From Vibrio fluminensis (lineage in GTDB: Bacteria > Pseudomonadota > Gammaproteobacteria > Enterobacterales > Vibrionaceae): a stretch of 64,000 nt of DNA. The notes under the pieces were generated by a model. The model was given only the letters and a program-made list of their open reading frames with translations, was not told the origin of the DNA and searched no databases. Below, piece after piece: positions 9,051 through 18,895 of the stretch. Position numbers and translations under genes: made by a program. Every line of letters begins with the position of its first letter. Positions within the stretch are counted from its first letter, which is position 1. The stretch spans positions 62,001 through 126,000 of the forward strand of contig NZ_JADILO010000005.1 of the NCBI RefSeq assembly GCF_015278125.1, read 5' to 3'.

Positions 9051-10709
9051 TTACATATTCCGATACCCCGGTCCGCCGCCACCTTCTGGCGCATTCCAGA
9101 TGATGTTTTTTGACGGGTCTTTAATGTCACAGGTTTTACAGTGGACGCAGTTACTGGCATTAATCTGTAAGCGAGGTTTACCACTGTCGGCGATCACTTC
9201 ATAGACACCGGCAGGGCAATAACGTTGGCTTGGCTCATCAAACTCACTTAAGTGAACGTCAATCGGGATAGTTTGGTCGACAAGGTGCAAGTGGCAAGGT
9301 TGGTTTTCTTCATGCTGCGTGGCTGATAGGTAGACCGAGGACGGCTTATCAAAGCTGACAATGCCGTCAGGTTTTGGGTAGTGGATGGGCTGGCAATCAC
9401 GGATGGGTTTTAACGTTTCATGATCGTGCGCTTTATCTTTTAGCGTCCAAGGCAAGGGCTGATTGAGTAGGGGCTGCCAAAGGTTGTGTTCCAAAGTCGA
9501 CAACGCGCCGCCAAGCACACTGCCAAACTTGTGAATTGAAGCGCCAAAGTTACGTGACTCATGCAACTCTTCAAATAACCATGATTGTTCAAACAGAGTT
9601 TGGTAGTCAGGCTCGGCTTTCGACTCTTTAACCGCTTGATGAATTGCTTCGGCGGCAAGTAAGCCGGATTTCATCGCGGTATGGCTGCCTTTAATTTTCG
9701 CAACGTTGAGTGTTCCGGCATCACAGCCAATTAATAAACCGCCCGGGAACTGTTGCTTCGGTAAGGAAGATAGCCCACCTTTGGCGATTGCTCTTGCACC
9801 ATAAGCGATGCGTTCTGCGCCATGTATATGTTGGCTAATAGCAGGGTGGTGTTTAAAGCGTTGGAATTCATCAAAGGGGCTAAGGTAAGCATTGGTATAG
9901 TTTAAGTCGACAATCAGCCCGACGCTTATTTGGTTATCTTCCATATGGTAGAGAAAACCACCGCCGGTGGTATCAGACTCACTGAGTGGCCAGCCAGTGG
10001 TATGAATCACTGTGCCAGCGTTGGCTGCGCTATCTGCTGGCAGTTGCCAAATCTCTTTTAAGCCTAACGCGTAGTGTTGAGGTTGTTTGCCTTTATCCAG
10101 TTCAAAGTGTTGGATTAGCTGTTTGCCTAAATGTCCGCGGCAACCTTCTGCAAAAATCGTAAACTTGGCTTTAAGCTCAATACCAGCCTCAAAATTACTT
10201 TTCTTCTCGCCGTTTTTATCGATTCCCATATCGACGGTATTGATGCCCGTTACTTTGTTTTGCTCATCATAGTTTATCGACGCTGCCGCGAAGCCGGGGT
10301 AGATCTCGACGCCGAGCTCCTCTGCTTGTGCACCAAGCCAGCGACACAAGTTCGCTAGGCTGATCACGTGGTTGTTGGCATTATTGTGCATCGGTTTGGG
10401 AATTAAAAACTGGGGCAGTCGAACATGATTATGCTCTGTGGTGAGATAGAGCATGGCATCACGCTCGACTGGGTTGCAAACCGGTGCACCGAGAGATTGC
10501 CAATCTGGGAAAAGCTCATCGAGTGCTCGAGTTTCAAACACCGCGCCAGAGAGTATATGTGCGCCAACTTCGGAGCCTTTGTCGATCACACAGATCGATA
10601 ACGGTGATTCTACCTGCTGGTTGAGTTGTGCCAAGTGGCATGCAGCGCTAAGCCCAGCTGGACCCGCGCCAACAATCACCACATCAAATTCCATACACTC
10701 TCTGTCCAT
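9051..10709 (-). CDS. electron transfer flavoprotein-ubiquinone oxidoreductase, copy 1
   Basis: This 552-residue protein has an N-terminal FAD-binding GAGPAGLSAACHLA at about residues 13-26, the central ETF-QO region with KGSEVGAHILSGAVF, and a C-terminal 4Fe-4S cluster domain. The cluster ligands are seen in RYCPAGVYEV and CVHCKTCDIKDP, and the protein ends PEGGGGPGYRNM. ETF-QO is a peripheral inner-membrane enzyme passing electrons from reduced ETF to ubiquinone during acyl-CoA oxidation. Length fits the family. A second copy lies at 18896-20578 next to etfBA; this one stands alone and has no LiuR-type site in front of it. It is followed by no other gene of the pathway in its own operon. 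Confidence 0.93.
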   Translation of the reverse strand: MDRECMEFDVVIVGAGPAGLSAACHLAQLNQQVESPLSICVIDKGSEVGAHILSGAVFETRALDELFPDWQSLGAPVCNPVERDAMLYLTTEHNHVRLPQFLIPKPMHNNANNHVISLANLCRWLGAQAEELGVEIYPGFAAASINYDEQNKVTGINTVDMGIDKNGEKKSNFEAGIELKAKFTIFAEGCRGHLGKQLIQHFELDKGKQPQHYALGLKEIWQLPADSAANAGTVIHTTGWPLSESDTTGGGFLYHMEDNQISVGLIVDLNYTNAYLSPFDEFQRFKHHPAISQHIHGAERIAYGARAIAKGGLSSLPKQQFPGGLLIGCDAGTLNVAKIKGSHTAMKSGLLAAEAIHQAVKESKAEPDYQTLFEQSWLFEELHESRNFGASIHKFGSVLGGALSTLEHNLWQPLLNQPLPWTLKDKAHDHETLKPIRDCQPIHYPKPDGIVSFDKPSSVYLSATQHEENQPCHLHLVDQTIPIDVHLSEFDEPSQRYCPAGVYEVIADSGKPRLQINASNCVHCKTCDIKDPSKNIIWNAPEGGGGPGYRNM

Positions 10710-10783
10710 CCTTGGTCCCTCTGGTTATAAGTCCAACTCTCGCTTATAAGTTGGTCGTTGTTTTGTGTGCATCCTCTGGATTA

Positions 10784-10946
10784 ATACCAATCAGCATAAG
10801 TCTTTGATCATTCTTGCTGATTAAAATCGCTGATAACGTTGTTGCAGGTTTTGTAATTAGAATAACTAGTTAGCGGCAACCTGCGCCTAGTTCTAAGCGA
10901 TTTTCCTTGCGCAATTAGCTGACCACTTACTTATCCTGATTGGTAT
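10784..10946. repeat. 163 bp palindromic MITE/ERIC-like intergenic element
   Basis: The ends are an inverted repeat: ATACCAATCAG at 10784-10794 and CTGATTGGTAT at 10936-10946, with further complementarity inward (CAATCAGnATAAGT against ACTTAnCTGATTG). The interior also carries inverted segments (GTTGCAGGTT against AACCTGC). It contains no ORF and fills most of the gap between two minus-strand genes. It resembles small non-autonomous palindromic repeats found in gamma-proteobacterial intergenic regions; the family name is not known to me. Confidence 0.65.
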
Positions 10947-10952
10947 AAAGCG

Positions 10953-12104
10953 TTAACTGCCTGATCTGCCGAGATGCTGAGTGAGCGCTTTGGTAAATCT
11001 TGCTGCCTCACCACCGGTACATGCTCGGTGGTCAAAGGTAATCGACAGAGGCATTGCTTTCACTGCGATGGCTTTTCCATCCCTTATCACCACTTTTTCG
11101 ATTATTCGACCAGCACCGACAATCGCGACTTGTGGCGGAGTCACAACTGGTGTGGCATAGATGCCCGCGATCGCGCCGAAGTTAGACAGGGTAATGGTGG
11201 CATGTTGAAGCTGCTCGCGACCAATTTTTCGCTCGCGAATGCCTTGAACGGTTTCATCTAACCAGCGGCGCACATCATGAGGCTGATATTCATCGGCATG
11301 GCGCAGCACGGGCACATACAAACCATGGCGGCTATCTACAGCAATACCAATGTTGACTGTGGTGTGCACACATCGGGTCATGGTTTCAGCATCAAACCAA
11401 GCGTTCATAGCAGGTTCTTCTTGGCAAGCGTGGACGACTGCTTGTATCAAGCGGATACTGATATCTTCTTGTGGCTTCCAGCCATCGAGTACCGCCTCTT
11501 CTGTAATGGTTACGGCTGCAACGTTGTGGTGTGACTCTGCCATGGTCGACACCATTGTGCGCCGCGCACCTTTAAGTACTTCAGTACCTGGGCGTTGTTT
11601 GCCTGCTTCGTTGTAAACGTCTGCGTCAACGATCAGTCCATCCTGTCCACTGCCTTTGATTCGATTGATATCGACACCCAGTTTGTTGGCAAGCAAGCGA
11701 GCAGATGGCAGGGCAGTCACTAAAATATCTGCTGACGGGTTGTGCTCGCCACCAATCCAAAAATCGTCAACGTTTACACTGTGCGCATGCTGGGATACGT
11801 TACCGACTACTGTGGCAGCGTCCGCTTTCTTTGTTTGTTTGCTGTGCTCAGAGGTGGAAGAGGTTGCACCTGTCTCATCGATCTCCAGTAATAGAGCGCC
11901 GATATTGACGATATCGCCTTCTTCACCATGACGAGAAACAATGCGACCACTGTAGGGCGCTGGAACATCGACAGTGGCTTTGGCGGTCTCTACGGTGAGA
12001 ACCACCTGATCAAGCTCAACCATGTCACCAACATTGATATGCCATTTTACAATTTCTGACTCGGCGAGCCCTTCGCCAAGATCGGGTAAGTTAAAGGTTT
12101 TCAT
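10953..12104 (-). CDS. bkdB: branched-chain 2-oxoacid dehydrogenase E2 (dihydrolipoyl acyltransferase)
   Basis: This 383-residue protein has an N-terminal lipoyl domain (MKTFNLPDLGEGLAE) with the lipoylated lysine in VETAKATVDV at residue 42. A peripheral-subunit-binding domain follows (LPSARLLANKLGVDINRIKG), then a C-terminal acyltransferase domain. The active-site segment reads FDHRACTGGEAARF, with Thr where many E2 enzymes have Asp in HRxxDG. It transfers the branched acyl group to CoA. The start is set at the ATG at 12104, seven bases after GGAGG, rather than the upstream TTG; this gives an ATGA overlap with the E1 beta stop. No E3 gene accompanies the operon, so lipoamide dehydrogenase must come from elsewhere. 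Confidence 0.92.
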   Translation of the reverse strand: MKTFNLPDLGEGLAESEIVKWHINVGDMVELDQVVLTVETAKATVDVPAPYSGRIVSRHGEEGDIVNIGALLLEIDETGATSSTSEHSKQTKKADAATVVGNVSQHAHSVNVDDFWIGGEHNPSADILVTALPSARLLANKLGVDINRIKGSGQDGLIVDADVYNEAGKQRPGTEVLKGARRTMVSTMAESHHNVAAVTITEEAVLDGWKPQEDISIRLIQAVVHACQEEPAMNAWFDAETMTRCVHTTVNIGIAVDSRHGLYVPVLRHADEYQPHDVRRWLDETVQGIRERKIGREQLQHATITLSNFGAIAGIYATPVVTPPQVAIVGAGRIIEKVVIRDGKAIAVKAMPLSITFDHRACTGGEAARFTKALTQHLGRSGS

Positions 12105-13084
12105 TGCCAATCCTCCATAAGTTCACGCGCTGCAAGCACAATATCGTCTTGTTGGATCATGTAATAATCTTCATTGCGGTAGTAGGGCATGATGGTGTCC
12201 ATTCCGGTTACGCGCTTTGGTGGTGCTTTGAGCAGGCACATCGCATGTTCAGCGGTGCGCGCCAACAGCTCAGCGCCGACACCACAAGTCTTACTGGCTT
12301 CATGGACAATCAGTAAGCGTCCGGTTTTCTCTAAGGAGCGGAATATCGTCGCGGTATCAATCGGCTTAATGCTGGCTAAGTCGATCACTTCAACCTCGAT
12401 GCCTTGGGTAGATAATGCTTGTGCAGCTTGAAGAGATTCCACCACACACGCTCCCCAAGTTACCAGAGTAATGTCGCGTCCTTTACGCAGGGTAAAACAG
12501 CTATCGAGTGGCAGCGCTTCACCGTTATCGACTACCTGCGATTTAACGGTACGATAGATGCGCTTAGGTTCAAAGAACATCACCGGATCGTTACTGCGAA
12601 TCGCCGCGAGCAATAGACCGTAAGCGCGTTGTGGGGAAGAAGGCACGATGACCTTGAAACCGGCTGTGTGGGCAAATAGCGCTTCGACACTTTCTGAATG
12701 GTGCTCAGGAGCGTGGATACCACCGCCAAAAGGCGCACGAAAAACGGCTGGGCAGGTGAGCCTACCGCGTGTGCGATTGCGCATCCGTGCGGCATGACAC
12801 ATCAAATGTTCCATAGCAGGGAAGACAAAGCCTTGAAACTGGAACTCCGCCACAGGGCGTAGCCCTTGCGTCGCCATACCCACGGTCACTCCGCCAATCA
12901 GCGCTTCGGCTAGCGGTGTATCAATCACACGCTTAAGACCAAATTTCTGTTTTAGACCGACCGTGGCACGGAAAACACCGCCATTGTCGCCGACATCTTC
13001 ACCGAGCACGACAACATTCGAGTCTTGCTCCATTTCATGATGGAGCGCGAGGTTCACTGCCTCAACTAAAGTTAGTTCAGCCAT
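12101..13084 (-). CDS. bkdA2: branched-chain 2-oxoacid dehydrogenase E1 beta subunit
   Basis: This 327-residue protein begins MAELTLVEAVNLALHHEMEQ and contains VVVLGEDVGDNGGVFRAT, DTPLAEALIGGVTVGMA and EFQFQGFVFPAMEHL, all typical of the pyruvate/branched-chain dehydrogenase beta family. With the alpha subunit it forms the thiamine-diphosphate-dependent E1 component that decarboxylates 2-oxoisovalerate, 2-oxoisocaproate and 2-oxo-3-methylvalerate. It overlaps the E1 alpha 3' end by 8 bp and the E2 start by 4 bp (ATGA), indicating translational coupling. GGAGG precedes the ATG within the end of the alpha gene. Confidence 0.93.
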   Translation of the reverse strand: MAELTLVEAVNLALHHEMEQDSNVVVLGEDVGDNGGVFRATVGLKQKFGLKRVIDTPLAEALIGGVTVGMATQGLRPVAEFQFQGFVFPAMEHLMCHAARMRNRTRGRLTCPAVFRAPFGGGIHAPEHHSESVEALFAHTAGFKVIVPSSPQRAYGLLLAAIRSNDPVMFFEPKRIYRTVKSQVVDNGEALPLDSCFTLRKGRDITLVTWGACVVESLQAAQALSTQGIEVEVIDLASIKPIDTATIFRSLEKTGRLLIVHEASKTCGVGAELLARTAEHAMCLLKAPPKRVTGMDTIMPYYRNEDYYMIQQDDIVLAARELMEDWQ

Positions 13085-14171
13085 GTTTGCCTCCTTGCAT
13101 GCGCATTGCTTTGTTGATCAGATGATCTCTTTGCGGGTGGAGTTCTAGTGGAAGAGATTCATAGAGGTAGTCAAAGCCTGTTTCTGGCGCTTGGTTTGGT
13201 GTATTTAAGTAACGTTCAACGGCTAATTCCACTTCATTTTTGCAATGCTCTTGCCACTCTATTTCTTGTTGGTGGCTCCAAACACCTTGGTGGGTCAAAA
13301 ACAGTTTTAAGCGACGAATCGGTTCATATTGCCATGCAGTTTGCACTTCATCTTCGTTACGGTAGCGAGTTGCGTCGTCGGCGGTGGTGTGGTCGCTCAA
13401 ACGGTAACTGATGGCTTCGATTAAGGTTGCACCTTTCCCCTTTCTTGCACGTTCTAATGCCGTCATGGTTGCGTCGTAAACCGCAACCACATCATTACCA
13501 TCGACGGTAATACCCGGAATTCCGGCTCCTTTGGCTTTCTCGGAGAGAAATTCAGCGGCACATTGCAAACGACGTGGTACCGAAATCGCCCATTGATTGT
13601 TGTTAACCATGAATACTAAAGGTATGTTCCAAGCACCTGCACAATTAATCGACTCTAGGAAGTCACCTTTTGATGTGCCACCATCGCCACACATCACCAG
13701 CGCAGCGTCATGATTGCCTTTAATTTTGAGAGCTGAAGCCACGCCGACTGCATGGGTACACTGGGTAGCGATTGGCACGCAAAACGGTAAATCTTTGCTC
13801 GGAAAAGGGCTGCCTTGCGGCGTAAAGTCACTGCCTCTTTCGTCACCGCCCCAATATTGAAGGTTTTTTTCCATTGCGACACCGCGACACCACATGGCGG
13901 GCATATCGCGATAGTAGGGAACGAATACATCACTGACTTTGAGTGAGCGCCCAACGGCGATGCCAATTGCCTCTGAACCAAGGTGTGAAGGGTAAGTACC
14001 GAGTTTACCTGTGCGTTGTAGCGCCACGGCTTTGTTGTCGTAGGTGCGCGTTAGCACCATATCTTGATAAAACCCGACTAAAGTGTCGAGATCAGCCCAG
14101 TTGGGTAGTTGGCTGACGAGGTTCCCATCATGGTCGATAAACCGGTGCATGGGTAATGCCTGAACGTTCAT
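13077..14171 (-). CDS. bkdA1: branched-chain 2-oxoacid dehydrogenase E1 alpha subunit
   Basis: This 364-residue protein has a thiamine-diphosphate motif GDGGTSKGDFLESINCAGAW ending near NNNQWAISVP, the signature of the alpha subunit of 2-oxoacid dehydrogenases. The conserved phosphoserine-loop region (YRLSDHTTADDATRYR) points to the branched-chain subtype rather than pyruvate dehydrogenase. The ATG at 14171 is chosen because AAGGAG lies seven bases upstream; the frame is open further upstream to 14228 but lacks such a site. It is the first gene of bkdA1-bkdA2-bkdB. The 609 bp upstream carries the operon promoter. Confidence 0.93.
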   Translation of the reverse strand: MNVQALPMHRFIDHDGNLVSQLPNWADLDTLVGFYQDMVLTRTYDNKAVALQRTGKLGTYPSHLGSEAIGIAVGRSLKVSDVFVPYYRDMPAMWCRGVAMEKNLQYWGGDERGSDFTPQGSPFPSKDLPFCVPIATQCTHAVGVASALKIKGNHDAALVMCGDGGTSKGDFLESINCAGAWNIPLVFMVNNNQWAISVPRRLQCAAEFLSEKAKGAGIPGITVDGNDVVAVYDATMTALERARKGKGATLIEAISYRLSDHTTADDATRYRNEDEVQTAWQYEPIRRLKLFLTHQGVWSHQQEIEWQEHCKNEVELAVERYLNTPNQAPETGFDYLYESLPLELHPQRDHLINKAMRMQGGKHG

Positions 14172-14780
14172 CTCAAGCTCCTTTTGACGTTGCTTGTCTT
14201 TTGGACGGCAACTGTTCACTTTAATCAAAGTCCGTATGGGTAGTCAGACTTTGAAGATTACTAATAGCTCTAACGATCTTCGACTTGCTCAATACTTGCT
14301 TTTTCAGCTAATCACAACACTGTCTGCTGCAATTGGAGAGTGTGTTGCTAGTTACTGCTGGCAAAGCGGAGTAAAACAGCGACGAATCTCGATATAAACT
14401 TATACGTTAAGTGTAAATAAAATGTTAAACATTGCATCAAGTCTATTGAGTGGAATCAGTAAACTCTGTCTTACAAGGGCGTTTTACAGTGTAAAATGCT
14501 AATAATTGCGAAGGCGACTTAATAAATATGAATATTATCACTAGTTGAAATAACAAATTCGCAACATAATAAAGAGTTGAACAATGGGTGATTTGGGGAT
14601 TTATAACTTATAAATCACGACTTTGGTAAAGACGCTCGGTTAATTAGAGCGAAGCAAAACGACTTACAGTGAAAGGTTAGCAATAGGCGCAAGTGGACGT
14701 GCTTACCTGCGCCTCTTTGCTTGACATCTCGATTTTATGACGGCTTTAACTGCGGAAATCACAGCGATACCGCCGTGATA
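14172..14780. other. 609 bp intergenic region upstream of bkdA1
   Basis: No supported gene. It separates two minus-strand genes, so its left part should carry the bkd promoter and its right part the 3' end of the acetoacetyl-CoA synthetase transcript. Only a weak partial match to the LiuR-type motif is seen near 14400 and is not called. Otherwise AT-rich and featureless to the eye. Confidence 0.5.
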
Positions 14781-16856
14781 TTAGGAGTTGATAGCAGAGG
14801 TGACCGCTTTTATCTCATCTAATATCTCTGGGTTAGCGATAGCGCCGACATTTTTTACCTCTTGACCATTGATTACTTGTTTTACCGCTAACTCAACGAT
14901 TTTACCTGAGCGGGTTTTGGGGATATCGCTAATGGCAAATATCTGCTTTGGTACATGGCGTGGAGAACAATTGTTTTTCAATACAGCGCTAATTTGGTCT
15001 TTAAGTGTCTGATTAAGAGCAATGTTTTTCTCAAGTTTTACCATCAGCCATATCTCTTCTGTTTGTTGATTCAATTTGCCTACGGCAACGGAATCCTCCA
15101 CGCCCGCGATATGATTAACCTGCTGATAAATCTCTGCGGTGCCGATCCTTACGCCTCCGGGGTTTAGGGTCGCGTCACTGCGCCCGTAGAAGACAAAGCC
15201 ATCCGTATTGCGTTGCATGACATCATCACCATGGTGCCAAATATCTTGGAATTTGTCCCAATATGCGTTGTGGTAGCGTTCGCCATCATCATTCCAAAAA
15301 CCGATAGGGAAATTAGGCAGAGAATTGACGCAGGTGAGCTCGCCACGTTGTTGTATTACCCGCTCGCCTTTGTCATTCAGTACTTGTGCATCCACGCCTA
15401 ATCCCGCGTGTTGGCATTCTCCTTTGTAAAGCGGTGAGATAGGGTTGCCGAGTACAAAACAGCCGCAAATATCGGTGCCACCTGAGATGGAAGCAAGATG
15501 TAAATCAGATTTAATGTTCTGATATACATAACTAAATTGTTCCGGATAAAGCGCCGAACCCGTTGAGCAAAGGGTGCGCAGGTTAGGCAATTTAAATTCT
15601 TGATTTGGGGAATAATGACTGTGTTCGATCGCTTCTAGGTACTTTGCTGACGTGCCAAATAAGCTGACGGATTGCTGCTCGGCTAGGCGCCATAGTGTGC
15701 TGTTATCAGGATAGACGGGATTTCCATCATAAATCACTAATGTCACGCCCGAGGCGAGCGACGATACATGCCAATTCCACATCATCCACCCACATGTGGT
15801 GTAATAGAACACGTTGTCATTAGGTTTTACGTCACAGTGTAACACGTGTTCTTTTAAGTGATTAAGCAGCGTACCTCCAACAGAATGCACGATGCATTTA
15901 GGTTGTCCGGTTGTTCCTGATGAGTAAAGAATGAAGAGTGGATGGTTGAATGGTACGCGTTGAAAGGTGAGTCGTTGCGGTGATGAGCTCGCGGTGAATT
16001 TGGTTAAAAGATCTTGCCACGTGATGAAGTCAGACTCGGTTGTTGGGTTTGATTGAGATTGAGTATTTAGATAGTCGATCTGGCAGACCTTGATGTTGCG
16101 GCTTATCTTTCCGTTAGATGCTTTTTCGTCAAATGATGTGTCGTTAAGTGATTTGCTGCGATTTAGCTCTTTACTAATGGCTGCGTTCTTTTCCTGCATC
16201 GGGAAAGTCTTACCGTTAAACTGATACCCATCACAGCAGAAAAGAACCTTGGGAGAAACCTGACCAAAGCGTTCAATGACACTGTCTACACCAAAGTCTG
16301 GAGAGGTTGAGGTCCATATTGCTCCGAGGCTGGTGGCGGCGAGCATAGCAATAACCGCTTCTGGAATGTAGGGCAAATAGCCTGCTACAACGTCGCCTTG
16401 GCTCACACCGCACTCTCGTAACCAAGTTTGCACACAGTAGACTTGATCAATAAGTTGCTGTCCGGTGAGAGAGCGCTGCTGATTTTGCTCGTTAGTAAAG
16501 GTAATAAACGCGCGATCTGAGTGCTTCAATGCGGCGTTTAACGCATTCTTAAGCAGGTTTTCGGTGTAATTCAATTGGCTATCTTCAAACCATAGCGCAT
16601 CTCTGTTTAGGGCTGGCTGTTGCCATTTAGGAGCGCCGATAGTCTTGGTCTTTTCGCCCAACTCACCAACCACATCACAGAAATGCCAAGTTTGGCGCCA
16701 AAATTCCTCGTTGTGCGTTAGTGACCATTGGTGAAGTGAGGAGTAATCCGAAATTGGCTCAGAGTTATCAAGATGGTTTATTTGTTCGATAAAGCGAGCA
16801 AGGTTACTGTTGGCAATTCGCTCTTCTGTTGGCGACCATATTGGTGATTCCTTCAT
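14781..16856 (-). CDS. aacS: acetoacetyl-CoA synthetase (acetoacetate-CoA ligase)
   Basis: This 691-residue member of the AMP-forming acyl-CoA synthetase superfamily has the nucleotide motif LYSSGTTGQPKCIVHSVGG, the later motif YGRSDATLNPGGVRIGTAEI, and a C-terminal PKTRSGKIVELAV with the catalytic lysine. N-terminal sequence (SLHQWSLTHNEEFW, FEDSQLNYTENLL) is typical of acetoacetate-CoA ligases rather than acetyl-CoA synthetases. It is somewhat longer than usual (about 650) because of a polar, Ser/Asn-rich insertion around residues 225-265. It converts acetoacetate, the end product of the liu pathway and of ketone bodies, to acetoacetyl-CoA. A good ribosome site (GGAG) precedes the ATG. It is monocistronic here. 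Confidence 0.92.
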   Translation of the reverse strand: MKESPIWSPTEERIANSNLARFIEQINHLDNSEPISDYSSLHQWSLTHNEEFWRQTWHFCDVVGELGEKTKTIGAPKWQQPALNRDALWFEDSQLNYTENLLKNALNAALKHSDRAFITFTNEQNQQRSLTGQQLIDQVYCVQTWLRECGVSQGDVVAGYLPYIPEAVIAMLAATSLGAIWTSTSPDFGVDSVIERFGQVSPKVLFCCDGYQFNGKTFPMQEKNAAISKELNRSKSLNDTSFDEKASNGKISRNIKVCQIDYLNTQSQSNPTTESDFITWQDLLTKFTASSSPQRLTFQRVPFNHPLFILYSSGTTGQPKCIVHSVGGTLLNHLKEHVLHCDVKPNDNVFYYTTCGWMMWNWHVSSLASGVTLVIYDGNPVYPDNSTLWRLAEQQSVSLFGTSAKYLEAIEHSHYSPNQEFKLPNLRTLCSTGSALYPEQFSYVYQNIKSDLHLASISGGTDICGCFVLGNPISPLYKGECQHAGLGVDAQVLNDKGERVIQQRGELTCVNSLPNFPIGFWNDDGERYHNAYWDKFQDIWHHGDDVMQRNTDGFVFYGRSDATLNPGGVRIGTAEIYQQVNHIAGVEDSVAVGKLNQQTEEIWLMVKLEKNIALNQTLKDQISAVLKNNCSPRHVPKQIFAISDIPKTRSGKIVELAVKQVINGQEVKNVGAIANPEILDEIKAVTSAINS

Positions 16857-16897
16857 TATGAATTACTCCGTCATGTTTCCCTTGAAACGGTGTTCCT

Positions 16898-16923
16898 GTT
16901 TAGTGTTTAGTGTTTAGTGTTTA
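16898..16923. repeat. tandem 7 bp repeat (GTTTAGT, about 3.7 copies)
   Basis: Three full GTTTAGT units at 16898, 16905 and 16912 are followed by GTTTA. It lies 42 bp upstream of the acetoacetyl-CoA synthetase ATG, so copy-number change could alter its leader or promoter spacing. Confidence 0.8.
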
Positions 16924-17066
16924 TTGCTGATGGCGCTTGATCACGGCAACCAAAGATTGTGTAGTAACGACAAAAGGGGAGCAAACCGCTAATCCCCTTC
17001 GGTGTATATAGCCATGCATACAGCTATTGCATACATAGAAGTCTGATATCTGATCAGTTGTACTGA

Positions 17067-17993
17067 TTACAGCTGCTCGACGAGCTGTGGCAGAATTTCA
17101 AAAAGGTCGCCGACCAAACCATAGTCTGCTATTTCAAATATAGGACAATCAGGATCTTTGTTGATTGCGACTATCACTTTCGATTCTTTCATACCGGCTA
17201 AATGTTGAATTGCTCCTGAGATACCAACAGCAATATAGAGTTTCGGCGCGACGATTTTACCCGTCTGTCCTACTTGCAGATCATTGGCGACATACCCGGC
17301 GTCTACCGCGGCTCGTGAAGCGCCAATCGCTGCGCCCAATTTGTCCGCGACTTGCTCGATCAAAGCAAAGTTCTCTTTGCTGCCAACGCCTCTTCCGCCT
17401 GACACCACCACTTCAGCCGCGGTTAATTCAGGACGCTCACTTTCAGTTTTATCAACGCTGATGAGCGTCACTTGCGCTTGGGTTAAATCTGTCTGGTAAC
17501 TTTCGATAGGCGCGGTGTTGCTAAGCTCAACAGGTTCGAGCGCGGATGGACGAACCGTGATCACGCGAACAGGATCGCTTGTTGTGACACTCGCGAAGGC
17601 GTTACCTGCATAAATAGGGCGAATAAAGGTATCTTGATTGACGACTTGAACGATATCGGAAATCTGCCCAACATCAAGTTTAGCGGCGACGCGAGGAGAG
17701 AGGTCTTTACCTTTTGAAGAGGCACAAAACCAAACGGCTTGAAAGTCTGAGGCGAGATTGGCAATCACAGGAGCTAGGTTTTCTGCGAAATGATGGAGAT
17801 AGTTGGGGCTATCGATAACCAATACTTGCGCGACATGGTTCGCTTGGCTTGCCTGCTGTGCAACGGTTTGGCAGTCACTACCAATCACTAATAGCGTGTT
17901 TTCTTCACTGACTTGGCGAGCAGCATCAATGACTTTGAGCGTATCAGCATGAAGTTGATGGTTGTCGTGTTCTGCGATGATTAAGTTCTTCAT
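17067..17993 (-). CDS. etfA: electron transfer flavoprotein alpha subunit
   Basis: This 308-residue protein has the FAD-binding C-terminal signature of ETF alpha: [56 protein letters not shown] and [20 protein letters not shown], followed by [17 protein letters not shown]. It binds FAD and accepts electrons from acyl-CoA dehydrogenases such as LiuA and IvdC in this window. It overlaps etfB by 4 bp (ATGA), and the operon is transcribed away from the divergent ETF-ubiquinone oxidoreductase gene. Length is normal for the family. Confidence 0.95.
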   Translation of the reverse strand: MKNLIIAEHDNHQLHADTLKVIDAARQVSEENTLLVIGSDCQTVAQQASQANHVAQVLVIDSPNYLHHFAENLAPVIANLASDFQAVWFCASSKGKDLSPRVAAKLDVGQISDIVQVVNQDTFIRPIYAGNAFASVTTSDPVRVITVRPSALEPVELSNTAPIESYQTDLTQAQVTLISVDKTESERPELTAAEVVVSGGRGVGSKENFALIEQVADKLGAAIGASRAAVDAGYVANDLQVGQTGKIVAPKLYIAVGISGAIQHLAGMKESKVIVAINKDPDCPIFEIADYGLVGDLFEILPQLVEQL

Positions 17994-18742
17994 TCGATCA
18001 CCTTGGCTTCATTACGTAGTTTGTCGAGTAGTTCTTCAACGCTCGCCACTTTAATACCACTTTTGCGTGGTTGTGGCGGCTTGACTTCATTAATGGTCTG
18101 AGAAAATCTTACTTCAACCCCAAGACCCTCTGGTGTCTCGACACTCATCGGTTTTTTCTTTGCTTTCATGATATTAGGTAATGAAGCGAAGCGAGGTTCG
18201 TTGAGGCGAAGGTCGGTACTGACCACGGCAGGTAAAGGCATCGCAACAGTCATCAATCCACCATCCACTTCTCGAGTGACTTGTAGTTGTTGATCTGAGA
18301 TCGACACTTCAGAAGCAAACGTCGCTTGCGGCCAATCCATGAGGGCAGACAGCATTTGTGCGACTTGATTATTGTCAGTATCAATCGATTGTTTACCCGT
18401 GATCACTAGGCTTACTTGCTCACGTTCTGCTACGGCTTTCAATAACTTCGCCACAATCAACGGCTCGATATTGTTTTCGGTATCAATATGAATGGCTCGA
18501 TCCGCTCCGAGGGCGAGGGCAGTGCGTAACTGCTCTTGACTATTTGTTTCCCCCGCACTGACCACAATAACTTCTTCGGCAATCCCTTGCTCTTTGAGCC
18601 TAACGGCTTCTTCTACCGCTATCTCACAAAACGGGTTAATCGTCATTTTGACATTGTTCGTTTCTACGTCGCTGTTATCTGGCTTTACGCGAACCTTAAT
18701 GTAGGGGTCGATGACCCTTTTTACCGGCACTAGTATTTTCAC
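17990..18742 (-). CDS. etfB: electron transfer flavoprotein beta subunit
   Basis: This 250-residue protein begins [20 protein letters not shown] and contains the ETF beta signature around residues 159-178 ([20 protein letters not shown]) and [13 protein letters not shown] sequence. It binds AMP and pairs with EtfA in the soluble electron carrier. It is the first gene of etfB-etfA. The 153 bp upstream region shared with the divergent ETF-ubiquinone oxidoreductase carries a LiuR-type palindrome centred 88 bp from this ATG, so induction with branched-chain acyl-CoA catabolism is likely. Confidence 0.95.
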   Translation of the reverse strand: MKILVPVKRVIDPYIKVRVKPDNSDVETNNVKMTINPFCEIAVEEAVRLKEQGIAEEVIVVSAGETNSQEQLRTALALGADRAIHIDTENNIEPLIVAKLLKAVAEREQVSLVITGKQSIDTDNNQVAQMLSALMDWPQATFASEVSISDQQLQVTREVDGGLMTVAMPLPAVVSTDLRLNEPRFASLPNIMKAKKKPMSVETPEGLGVEVRFSQTINEVKPPQPRKSGIKVASVEELLDKLRNEAKVIE

Positions 18743-18821
18743 GTTCTATTCCTTTTTACAGTGAAGATATTGTGGTTACTTGTACGTCATGTTGTGTTGT
18801 TTAAATTTATGTTAATTTACC

Positions 18822-18837
18822 TTTACGTTTACGTCAA
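18822..18837. promoter_or_regulatory. LiuR-type operator between etfB and ETF-ubiquinone oxidoreductase 2
   Basis: TTTACGTTTACGTCAA; its reverse complement TTGACGTAAACGTAAA matches the sites next to liuR. It sits in a 153 bp divergent promoter region and could control both directions. Confidence 0.75.
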
Positions 18838-18895
18838 CTTAAAATATATTGATGATTAACAAGTTGGCAACATAACAATAAAAAGGAAAGAAACC

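Noticed and set aside
14395..14421. Possible LiuR-type site upstream of bkdA1 (TATACGTTAAGTGTAAAT)
   Set aside because: Only half of the palindrome matches and spacing is off; the four called sites match far better.
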